Assembly (NCBI GenBank): GCA_003222935.1
Contig: QHXL01000245.1
Location: 1,299-12,592, forward strand
Direction of reading: 5' to 3'
Length of the DNA stretch: 11,294 bases
Source of the DNA: Acidobacteriota bacterium
Lineage (GTDB): Bacteria; Acidobacteriota; Blastocatellia; Pyrinomonadales; Pyrinomonadaceae
A program made the translations under genes and the position numbers. The notes below the pieces were generated by a model. It was not told where the DNA came from, searched no databases, and saw only the letters and a program-made list of their open reading frames with translations. How positions within the stretch are numbered: the first letter of the stretch is position 1; the number at the start of each line of letters is the position of its first letter. Shown piece by piece: positions 1 to 6,485 of the stretch.

Positions 1-762
1 AAGATCAAAACCAAAGGTGATCTGGTTTTTCTATTCACCACCGACGAGGAAGCCGGAATGACTGGCGCCAAGTTCTACACAAAAGCGAACAAAGGAAAAG
101 TTAATTACTACATTGCTCTCGACGGCGGCTACGAAGGTTTTACGTACGCGGGTATCGGTATCAACTGGTATCGCCATCACTTCATTGGACCAGGTGGTCA
201 CACTCGTTCACGCACTCCACCTTACTCGGCGTCTTTGCCACTCGCACATGCAATCGCACGCATCTATGAGTTGAAAGTCCCGACAAATCCTTCGTCGAAT
301 TTGAACATTGGCATGCTAGGTGGTTCTGAAGTTCCAAATGCGAAAGCTTCTGACGCCTGGTTCACTGTGGACCTGCGTTCGACGGACAATAACGTGATCG
401 CTGAACTCGACAAACAGATTGCAAACATCCTGGAAGAAGAAGCGAAGAAGGCGGGAATGACCGTGAAGACCGACATTATCTCATCTTCACCTGCTGCGGT
501 GCTGCCAGGTAATCGTGAATCACACCTGGTGAAGATGGCGGAAGCTGTACACCGGGCAATGGGTTTTGATCCGCCAATTGGCAACGCCGGTTCAAACAAC
601 TCGAGCGCAGCACTCCTGGAAGGTATCACCTCAATCTCGACCGGCGCCGGTCCATGTGCCGACTCCCATGCGTTAACTGAGAACTGCGAGATCGAACCGC
701 TCTATAAAGGAATCAAGAAGATGCTTTTGCTCGAGATCGCACTGGCAGGTTTGGCAAACTAA
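1..762 (+). CDS. M20-family metallopeptidase, C-terminal part (5' truncated by window edge)
   Basis: This frame is open from base 1, so the gene starts before the window; 253 residues remain of a family usually 400-550 long. The product is probably a zinc-dependent aminopeptidase, dipeptidase or deacylase of the M20/M25/M40 group. Visible residues are TTDEEAGM at residues 13-20, holding the catalytic Glu and the adjacent metal-ligand Glu, the likely metal-ligand Asp in ALDGG (about residue 41), the lid/dimerisation-domain motif GPGGHTRS (63-70) with VDLRSTD near 123-129, and the late metal-ligand His in DSHALTEN (His about 223). The upstream His-x-Asp ligand motif is outside the window. An in-frame ATG at 58 falls inside the catalytic motif and is not a start. 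No signal peptide can be judged. Nothing links it to the sugar genes, which run on the opposite strand and converge on it. Family assignment is firm; substrate is unknown. Confidence 0.9.
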   Translation, partial: KIKTKGDLVFLFTTDEEAGMTGAKFYTKANKGKVNYYIALDGGYEGFTYAGIGINWYRHHFIGPGGHTRSRTPPYSASLPLAHAIARIYELKVPTNPSSNLNIGMLGGSEVPNAKASDAWFTVDLRSTDNNVIAELDKQIANILEEEAKKAGMTVKTDIISSSPAAVLPGNRESHLVKMAEAVHRAMGFDPPIGNAGSNNSSAALLEGITSISTGAGPCADSHALTENCEIEPLYKGIKKMLLLEIALAGLAN

Positions 763-825
763 GAGAAGAATTATCCTTCGTTCGTCACCCAAAGATGATT
801 TCTGCATCTCGGAGCCTCCTAGAAA

Positions 826-922
826 CTCTGCGTAATCTCGGCGTTCTCGGCGCCTCGGCGGTTGAGATTGGGTTTAATCCATTTGACCGCGGAGACGCAG
901 AGAACGCTGAGACTACGCAGAG
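826..922. repeat. 97-bp imperfect palindrome between convergent genes
   Basis: Arms 826-866 and 882-922 are reverse complements at 33 of 41 positions around a 15-base loop. The innermost bases of the arms match least and the outer ends (CTCTGCGTA / TACGCAGAG) match best. It sits in the 219-bp gap between the plus-strand peptidase stop (762) and the minus-strand phosphotransferase stop (982), so as RNA it could fold from either strand and end both transcripts. Similar GGAGACGCAGAGAACGC-type intergenic repeats are, from memory, common in Acidobacteriota and other environmental genomes, so it is more likely a dispersed repeat that also serves as a terminator than a dedicated one. The remainder of the 763-981 gap shows nothing else. 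Confidence 0.75.
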
Positions 923-981
923 CTTCTTTTAGGGATCTGCTAGCTATGACAAGCAGCGAAACGCTGTGGTTAAGACGGCGG

Positions 982-2532
982 TTAAAATCCTTCGCGGCCG
1001 ATCATCACGAATCCAGTCCTCAGGATGATCTTCAGATCAAGCAACAGCGACCAATTCTCAATGTAGAAGAGATCCAATCTAACCATCTCTTCGAACGGCA
1101 GACGATTCCTCCCCGACACCTGCCATAGACCAGTCAAACCAGGTTTCATATCGAGACGTTTGCGATGCCACAATTCGTACGCTTCCACCTCATATGGAAT
1201 CGGGGGTCTTGGTCCAACAATACTCATATCACCCATCAACACATTTAGCAGTTGCGGAACTTCGTCGAGACTTGTTCGCCTGAGGAGTTTCCCGATTCTC
1301 GTGATGCGCGCATCTCCCAGCAACTTGTAGGTTGGCTTTCCATCGTCACTAAGAGACGCTTCCGCTCGTCCGGCAATGAACGCTCGCTGGTACTCTCGAT
1401 GAACTTCGGAATCCGCCCCCGCCTTCATTGTCCGAAACTTGAAAACCAGGAATAAGCGGCCATCCATTCCAACACGTTCCTGCGAGTAGAAGACCGGGCC
1501 CTTCGAATCCAACTTAATGAGTAACGCTATCAACAGCCAGAGAGGAAACAGCAAAACAACCGCGAGTGCTGAGACCACGATATCGGAAGTTCTCTTGAGC
1601 AACCGGGCGCCACTCGACAACGGCTCGCGAAACAGTCGAATCATCGGCAGTACGCCGATTTGATCGATCTCGGTCTTGCGCGGCAGGCAGTTGAACAAAC
1701 TTGGCGCGATGCGAAACTCGACACCGCGTCGACGACCGCAACGAATCATCACTTCAAAGAGCGCGTCGCCATTAACTTCCGGGTCGGCAATGATCACTTC
1801 GTTTGCCCCTGAGTCGCGAATTGCTTCGGGAAGGCCTTCGAGAGTGCTCACGACGGGCACGCCTTCGTAGCTTTCTGCCTCACTCCCGTCCACCGGCTTG
1901 ATGTCGACCAGACCAATTACGCGATAGCCAAGCGACGGTCGTTCACGCATCTGTTTGATGAAAAGTGCGGCTTCAGGTCCACGGCCAACAACGAGCGTGG
2001 GAATCAAGTTGATCTGTCGTTGCCGGACAAACGTTTGCACAGAGCGCATCAGGACGCGTATCGACCAGATGCTTAGCAAGGCAATAACGAAGTCAACAAT
2101 AAATACACCGCGTGCATACGAAAAAGCGCGAAACTCAAAACCACCGCGATACAGGAAGGCGACCGCAACAATCAACAGTGAGCCAATCGCAGTCGCTTTG
2201 AATACGCGCAGGCCATCATCCACAAACGAGAACTCACCACGTATTCGATACAGATTTACCGAACGCAGGGCCAGCAAACGGATGACGACCACGAATACGA
2301 GCAACGCAGCGTAGGGTGCAAACTCGTGGCTCCACGACCAGGGACCTGTGCCTGCAAACACATCAAACCCTTCGCGGTACTTAAACGCCAATCCAAAGGC
2401 GAACGCTGCTGCGAAAGCGTCCATGATTACGAGCAGGACTTTGACTGTCGGAACGATCCAACGAGGTGCCCTTCCAGGAACACGAACAGCACTAGGATCG
2501 ATAAGTCGTCTTGGTTTTTCAGCTCGCATCAT
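982..2532 (-). CDS. Polyprenyl glycosylphosphotransferase (undecaprenyl-phosphate sugar-1-phosphate transferase)
   Basis: The 516-residue product should move a sugar-1-phosphate from a UDP-sugar to undecaprenyl phosphate in the inner membrane, the first lipid-linked step of O-antigen or exopolysaccharide assembly. About four hydrophobic segments (near residues 31-50, 73-90, 114-128, 143-162) are followed by a CoA-binding-like Rossmann region (VVGRGPEAA, 181-189). A fifth membrane segment (316-340) leads the catalytic domain. Bacterial sugar transferase motifs there are GPVFYSQERVG (345-355), KFRTM (365-369), RRTSLDE (418-424), VGPRP (439-443) and KPGLTGLWQVSGR (463-475). Length and domain order fit the WbaP/EpsE-like five-segment class. 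The start is the first of two adjacent ATGs; no clear Shine-Dalgarno is visible. It lies 44 bp after the DUF354 gene and probably ends the operon. The sugar specificity cannot be read from sequence. Confidence 0.95.
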   Translation of the reverse strand: MMRAEKPRRLIDPSAVRVPGRAPRWIVPTVKVLLVIMDAFAAAFAFGLAFKYREGFDVFAGTGPWSWSHEFAPYAALLVFVVVIRLLALRSVNLYRIRGEFSFVDDGLRVFKATAIGSLLIVAVAFLYRGGFEFRAFSYARGVFIVDFVIALLSIWSIRVLMRSVQTFVRQRQINLIPTLVVGRGPEAALFIKQMRERPSLGYRVIGLVDIKPVDGSEAESYEGVPVVSTLEGLPEAIRDSGANEVIIADPEVNGDALFEVMIRCGRRRGVEFRIAPSLFNCLPRKTEIDQIGVLPMIRLFREPLSSGARLLKRTSDIVVSALAVVLLFPLWLLIALLIKLDSKGPVFYSQERVGMDGRLFLVFKFRTMKAGADSEVHREYQRAFIAGRAEASLSDDGKPTYKLLGDARITRIGKLLRRTSLDEVPQLLNVLMGDMSIVGPRPPIPYEVEAYELWHRKRLDMKPGLTGLWQVSGRNRLPFEEMVRLDLFYIENWSLLLDLKIILRTGFVMIGREGF

Positions 2533-2576
2533 TCATTGGTTGGGAGACTACGGGCTTAGCATATAGGACAAGCAGC

Positions 2577-3593
2577 TCATTCGAGAATCAATCTAACCAC
2601 TTCATCTATCACTTTTCTCGATCTTCGTGGATTTGTAGCCGGCTTCTTTCCGATGCTAAGCGCTTTGAAATCTTGCATCGTCGAAATTCTTCGCAGTCTA
2701 CCTTCTCGTACGAGTTGTTCATCGACCGCCGCCCACTTTCCGGCATAGATACTCGCCACGGGAACTCCCAACGCCGCAGCCTCGCGATTGATTGTTCCCC
2801 CGGCGCTCATTACCAGGTCGCTCGCCGAAATCAGATTCGCACCGTCAAGTGGCGCTATGGGGATGATCAAGTTCGAATTAGACCGAGACGAATACTCTGC
2901 GCGTTGCGAATCATTTCGTGGCAACAACACAACCCTGACGTTTGCATTGGATAACAACGAGTTCAAGGCCTCGTCAAAAAGTGTGTTCTGAAAACGATGG
3001 TACAGCGCATCGTGAGCCGGAGGTCTTATCAGAACCAGAATATTATCCGGCGCGATACCAAGTGCAGACAACTCATTTGTAAATGCCGGGTCGGGTTCGA
3101 AATCGGCGAGGTATACGTCTTCCTTGGTTCCTTCGTAGCGACGCACCCGACGGGAGCCAGCACCATAACGGCGTAGACGTATTCCCGGGAAACTCGCGGG
3201 GACAATTATTCGTGAAGAGAGTCGGAAGGCGAGATGGTTTGCCGGTTGGTACTCATAATCCATCAACGTCACGCACTCGAGTCGTAACGCGCGAGCTGCA
3301 AGTATTTGAGAGTAAGAATTGTGACTAACCGCACGATCAAATTTCTGCTTGCGCGCCCACGACGCAAGTGCCCAGGCTCGACTCATCAGGTTGCCCGCCT
3401 TGGCGGACACTTGTGGCCCAGCGTGTTCGCCAATCACTTCGATTGAGATGTTAGCTGCTTTGGCTAGCGGGACTGTCTCAGCGAAATCTCGAGCTGTAAC
3501 TTTAACTTCGTGCCCTTGCTCGACAAACCTGTCGACCAACGCTCGGAAGAAGGGAACGTGTGGTGAATTTGCGAGGTCGATCCATAGCCTCAT
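2577..3593 (-). CDS. DUF354 family protein (GT-B fold; putative glycosyltransferase or UDP-sugar 2-epimerase-like)
   Basis: The 338 residues match DUF354, a family of unproven function related in fold to MurG-type glycosyltransferases and non-hydrolysing UDP-GlcNAc 2-epimerases. Family hallmarks are the N-terminal MRLWIDLANSPHVPFFRAL (1-19), GHEVKVTARD (27-36), MDYEYQPANH (111-120) and the nucleotide-sugar-binding-like SAGGTINREAAALG (263-276). No signal peptide or membrane segment is evident, so it is likely cytoplasmic or peripheral. The usual family length is close to this. The ATG at 3593 begins the conserved N-terminus directly, so the start is well placed, although no strong ribosome binding site is seen. 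It lies 44 bp before the phosphotransferase gene and 169 bp after the dehydrogenase gene, the gap holding a long fold-back repeat. Its cluster position suggests it builds or transfers a sugar of the same glycan; which reaction is unknown. Confidence 0.85.
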   Translation of the reverse strand: MRLWIDLANSPHVPFFRALVDRFVEQGHEVKVTARDFAETVPLAKAANISIEVIGEHAGPQVSAKAGNLMSRAWALASWARKQKFDRAVSHNSYSQILAARALRLECVTLMDYEYQPANHLAFRLSSRIIVPASFPGIRLRRYGAGSRRVRRYEGTKEDVYLADFEPDPAFTNELSALGIAPDNILVLIRPPAHDALYHRFQNTLFDEALNSLLSNANVRVVLLPRNDSQRAEYSSRSNSNLIIPIAPLDGANLISASDLVMSAGGTINREAAALGVPVASIYAGKWAAVDEQLVREGRLRRISTMQDFKALSIGKKPATNPRRSRKVIDEVVRLILE

Positions 3594-3620
3594 GCGTTGG
3601 TACCAGGTCGCCAGGCATAA

Positions 3621-3761
3621 AAGATCATTTTCCAGATCTCATTAGACATTTTTCAGTTCTCATTTGGATAACACGTGGGGCCGCTAGCCGCTCCAAGCGA
3701 TCACCGACAACCACAAATTGACAACTGAAAACTGTCAAATGAGATCTGGAAAATGATCCTT
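3621..3761. repeat. Long inverted repeat between the dehydrogenase and DUF354 genes
   Basis: The arms are about 3621-3666 and 3714-3761, with a 47-base loop. The outermost part is strongest: AATGAGATCTGGAAAATGATC at 3738-3758 has an exact reverse complement beginning at 3623, and the inner part stays similar around AACTGAAAA. It starts 2 bp from the dehydrogenase stop (3763) and ends 28 bp before the DUF354 start (3593). In RNA it would form a long hairpin that could attenuate or protect the downstream part of the message. It lacks a U-rich tail typical of a simple terminator. A MITE-like insertion is equally possible; no target duplication is evident. Confidence 0.8.
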
Positions 3762-3762
3762 C

Positions 3763-4776
3763 TCATAACGTCAACTCCACCAACCGTCCGCGGTCCTGGA
3801 GCGACTGTTCCGCCGCCTCGATCATCTTCACCATTCGGAGTCCTGCCTGACCGTCAGTCAACGGTTCTTTCTTATTCGTGATGCAATCGATGAAATGCAG
3901 CGCTTCTGTTTGCAACGCTTCGGTGTTGTCGAGACGCGGCGCCCACATGTCGCCTAAGCGGTAGCTCACCAGCATTTTGTAAACATCTTCCGGACCAGGA
4001 GTCACCGTGATTCCCTTGTCGTAGACCTTCAATTTGTCACTGGGTTCCAGGTCATCGTAAAGGATCATCTTCTCACTGCCACCGATCAACGTGTGACGAA
4101 CCTTCACTGGCGTCAACCAGTTGACGTGAACATGGGCGATTTGAGTATTGGGGAAAAACAAAGTGATGTAGGCCACGTTTTCCGGCTGGCCCGGGACGTG
4201 ACTGATGCCTGTCGCTGAAATCCCTACGGGCTTGTTGGGAAGGACATAATCCATGATAGAAAGGTCATGGATAGCAAGGTCCCAGATCACATTGACGTCG
4301 TGTTGAAACAAACCCAGGTTCACTCGCACAGCGTCGTAGTAATAGATCTCGCCTAACTTTCCTGACGCAATCATTTCACGAATCGTCCGGACGGCATCGG
4401 TGTAGACGAAGGTGTGGTCCACCATCAACACGAGCCCGCGTTTTTCGGCTTCGTCAATGAGCCGGCGCGCTAGATCAGATCGCTGCGCTAGCGGTTTCTC
4501 AACGAGCACATGCTTGCCCGCGGTCATTGCAGCCATCGCCAAGTCAAAATGCGTTGAGACAGGCGTCGCCACAATAACTGCATCGACGTTTTTGTCAGCG
4601 ATCAGGTCGGCTGCGTTGGTGTATGTCGTCAGCGTCGGGTGAAGCTTGTGTAACTGAGTTAAGCGTTCTTCTTGTTGATCGCAAACCGCCGTGACGCGCG
4701 AGCCGGATGCGGCCATAAAGTTTCGCACCAGGTTCGGGCCCCAGTAGCCATGCCCTATGACGCCAATATTGATCAT
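3763..4776 (-). CDS. Gfo/Idh/MocA family oxidoreductase (WbpB/WlbA-like sugar dehydrogenase)
   Basis: The 337-residue protein is an NAD(P)-dependent sugar dehydrogenase. The dinucleotide-binding loop GVIGHGYWG (5-13) opens the Rossmann domain, VATPVSTHFDLA (69-80) follows, and the catalytic-Lys motif EKP is at 93-95. The C-terminal domain has DLAIHD (166-171), whose His is the likely second catalytic residue. The closest functional type known to me is the oxidation of the 3-hydroxyl of UDP-GlcNAc or UDP-GlcNAc-uronate, preparing for 3-amination. Its ATG overlaps the stop of the preceding acetyltransferase gene by 4 bp (ATGA), implying translational coupling. In WbpB/WbpD-type pathways the dehydrogenase acts first, an aminotransferase second and the acetyltransferase third; no aminotransferase is present here. 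Other Gfo/Idh substrates, such as inositol or simple sugars, are less likely given the neighbours. Confidence 0.9.
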   Translation of the reverse strand: MINIGVIGHGYWGPNLVRNFMAASGSRVTAVCDQQEERLTQLHKLHPTLTTYTNAADLIADKNVDAVIVATPVSTHFDLAMAAMTAGKHVLVEKPLAQRSDLARRLIDEAEKRGLVLMVDHTFVYTDAVRTIREMIASGKLGEIYYYDAVRVNLGLFQHDVNVIWDLAIHDLSIMDYVLPNKPVGISATGISHVPGQPENVAYITLFFPNTQIAHVHVNWLTPVKVRHTLIGGSEKMILYDDLEPSDKLKVYDKGITVTPGPEDVYKMLVSYRLGDMWAPRLDNTEALQTEALHFIDCITNKKEPLTDGQAGLRMVKMIEAAEQSLQDRGRLVELTL

Positions 4777-5267
4777 TTTTTCTCGCTATCCATCCGTTCC
4801 CTGACGTCGCCAATGACCTTCGCCGGAACGCCCGCAACGATAGCAAAGTCCGGAACGTCGCTCGTCACAACTGCGCCGGCGCCGATAATTGCTGCTTCAC
4901 CAATTGTTACTCCGGGAAGTATTGTGGCGTTGCTTCCAATACTCGCTCGTCTTTTGACTGTTGTCGGCACAACTTGCCAGTCAGTTTCGGTCTTCTGAGT
5001 TCCATCTTCGTTAGCGGCCCTGGGATAGATGTCGTTAGTAAACATGACGCCGTGTCCAATAAAAACTTCATCCTCGATCGTCACGCCTTCACAGACAAAA
5101 CTGTGCGAAGAAATCTTGCAGCGTTCACCTACGCTGACGTTTTTTTGAATCTCAACAAACGCGCCAATCTTTGTTTCAGCCCCGATGGCACAACCGTAAA
5201 GGTTGACCAGGTCGGGTTGAAAGATTCGAACGTCGCGTCCGAGAATTACATCCGCTGCTACAGGCAT
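4773..5267 (-). CDS. Left-handed beta-helix acyltransferase (WbpD/WlbB-like UDP-amino-sugar N-acetyltransferase)
   Basis: From the ATG at 5267 the product has 164 residues. Hexapeptide repeats (for example VILGRD, CAIGAE, KIGAFV, VTIEDE, VFIGHG, ASIGSN, VTIGEA, IIGAGA) run from about residue 7 to 133 and should form a trimeric left-handed beta-helix using acetyl-CoA. The stretch VMFTNDIYPRA (74-84) matches the WbpD/WlbB type, which N-acetylates the 3-amino group of UDP-2-acetamido-3-amino sugars. An in-frame TTG at 5318 would add 17 residues but lies 61 bp inside the preceding gene and adds no helix repeats, so I prefer ATG 5267, which leaves a 10-bp overlap and has a weak GGAA upstream. The 3' end overlaps the dehydrogenase start by 4 bp. 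Acetyl is the probable acyl group; formyl or other acyl donors are not excluded. Confidence 0.9.
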   Translation of the reverse strand: MPVAADVILGRDVRIFQPDLVNLYGCAIGAETKIGAFVEIQKNVSVGERCKISSHSFVCEGVTIEDEVFIGHGVMFTNDIYPRAANEDGTQKTETDWQVVPTTVKRRASIGSNATILPGVTIGEAAIIGAGAVVTSDVPDFAIVAGVPAKVIGDVRERMDSEKK

Positions 5268-6427
5268 CTCATTTCCAACAACCTTGCCAGTGCGTACAAC
5301 ATCCACGATTGGGTCCAACGCATAAAAGGCTTACGAACCGTGTAGAACCGGCGTTTTTGATAGTAGAAAAATCCACGCTCGTCGCGCAGATTCTGGATCG
5401 TCCACCGGGCAACGTCTTCAGCCAGCTGTAATGAATTCGGATCCAGTTCAGCGAGCTCCAGGAAAGTGACAACTGCGCTCGCGCCGGCATGTGCATCTGC
5501 GGGATAAGGGTCGTCATGGTAGTATTTCGGCCAACCGTCCGCAAGAAAGAAAGTCTTCCGCCAATACTCGTATCCACGTCGTAACGCTTCCCCAAATTCA
5601 TCGCCAACGCTGCTGGTCTTAATAATTCGACTGAGAGAGTAAAGCACATAAGCAGTGTGGAAGTTATCGACCCATTGCTGGCTTGGCCCGGTGCCGTAGG
5701 TCCACGAACCATCCTCGCGTTGATGATGGACTACATAACGTGCAGTCTTCTCAGCCATCTCGAGAAGCCTTCGTTCACCAGTCAGGGCACCAACCTCGGC
5801 TAAAACTTCACCTGCCAACAGACTTGCATTAAAGATTTGCGTATCGCTTTCGGGTGAATAACTGAAACAGATCTGATCGTCCGCAGGAGCAGTGAATGGA
5901 AGATCGCGAGCACAGATGCTGCGTGCGGTCGAGAGGTATTGTTCATCTTGAAACTCGCGCGCGGCTTCTATGAGTGCACGGGCGGCAAAAGCTGTCGGCA
6001 CAATGGTCGCGGTGCCTCGAGGTGCAAAGAAGTTCCGGCTCTGCCAGTCGAAGTTGTAACCCCAGGCAGCGCCATTGTAACCCTCGAGTCGCATCGAAAT
6101 TAGATCGGCGAGCAGCGTTCTTGCATCTGCTTCAGAAGCGGAGGTACGCAAACGTCGATGGGTGGCGAGTTGCGCCAGCGCAAAAAGTGCGATGCCTTTT
6201 GAATTACGTTCGGTGGGTACTGACGAAAGATTGCGTAAGTCGGCTGGAGATCGTTTGACAAGTTGCGTCCAAAGAAGTCGTGCGTTTCTCGATCGAGCAA
6301 GAGGAGTTGATTGGAATAGCCGGCTGTTCAGCGCATCGAAAGGATCGTGACCCGCAAAGTCACGCTCCCGACACCAGGAAAGAAGTTGTGTGTATGCCTT
6401 TTCGACCCTGTCAGTATCATGACTCAT
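5258..6427 (-). CDS. Uncharacterised alpha-helical protein of polysaccharide loci (possible alpha/alpha-toroid)
   Basis: I do not recognise a proven function for this 389-residue protein. It is rich in amphipathic helices alternating with Gly/Trp/Tyr loops, the look of an alpha/alpha-barrel as in six-hairpin glycosidases or prenyltransferase-like toroids. Conspicuous segments are LEGYNGAAWGYNFDWQSR (114-131), HHQREDGSWTYG (234-245), WVDNFHTAYVLYSL (252-265), DAHAGASAVVTFLE (311-324) and a C-terminal KPFMRWTQSWMLYALARL (366-383). Acidic and His residues in these loops could bind sugar, but no catalytic pair can be assigned. No signal peptide or membrane segment is seen, so it is likely cytoplasmic. 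I recall relatives carrying the label delta-aminolevulinic acid dehydratase; nothing here supports that. It follows asnB by 56 bp and its TAG stop overlaps the acetyltransferase start by 10 bp, tying it to amino-sugar synthesis. Confidence 0.85.
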   Translation of the reverse strand: MSHDTDRVEKAYTQLLSWCRERDFAGHDPFDALNSRLFQSTPLARSRNARLLWTQLVKRSPADLRNLSSVPTERNSKGIALFALAQLATHRRLRTSASEADARTLLADLISMRLEGYNGAAWGYNFDWQSRNFFAPRGTATIVPTAFAARALIEAAREFQDEQYLSTARSICARDLPFTAPADDQICFSYSPESDTQIFNASLLAGEVLAEVGALTGERRLLEMAEKTARYVVHHQREDGSWTYGTGPSQQWVDNFHTAYVLYSLSRIIKTSSVGDEFGEALRRGYEYWRKTFFLADGWPKYYHDDPYPADAHAGASAVVTFLELAELDPNSLQLAEDVARWTIQNLRDERGFFYYQKRRFYTVRKPFMRWTQSWMLYALARLLEMRCL

Positions 6428-6449
6428 CGGTATTTGGGCGGCGCCCTTA

Positions 6450-6485
6450 AATGTCCGATATGCTTTTTAGAGCGTATCGGACATT
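6450..6485. repeat. 36-bp palindrome overlapping the asnB stop
   Basis: Arms 6450-6463 (AATGTCCGATATGC) and 6472-6485 are complementary over 14 positions with one mismatch (a G-U pair in RNA), around an 8-base loop. The last two bases of the asnB stop codon as read on the plus strand (tta, 6484-6486) fall inside the right arm. It could act as a transcript-stabilising or weak terminating hairpin between asnB and the next gene. The same arm sequence forms the two ends of the element at 8502-8875. Confidence 0.85.

Noticed and set aside
862..1128. Plus-strand 88-codon frame starting in the 826-922 palindrome
   Set aside because: Begins in repeat DNA and continues antisense to the phosphotransferase C-terminus; no protein-like features.
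1955..2314. Plus-strand 119-codon frame opposite the phosphotransferase
   Set aside because: Antisense to membrane segments of a clearly coding gene; translation is Thr/Arg-rich with no domain.
5268..5318. TTG start at 5318 giving a 181-residue acetyltransferase
   Set aside because: It would overlap the preceding gene by 61 bp and add residues outside the beta-helix; the ATG at 5267 fits the family better.
5258..6427. Delta-aminolevulinic acid dehydratase as product of the helical protein
   Set aside because: No TIM-barrel or metal- and Schiff-base-Lys motifs of that enzyme are visible, and the context is polysaccharide synthesis.
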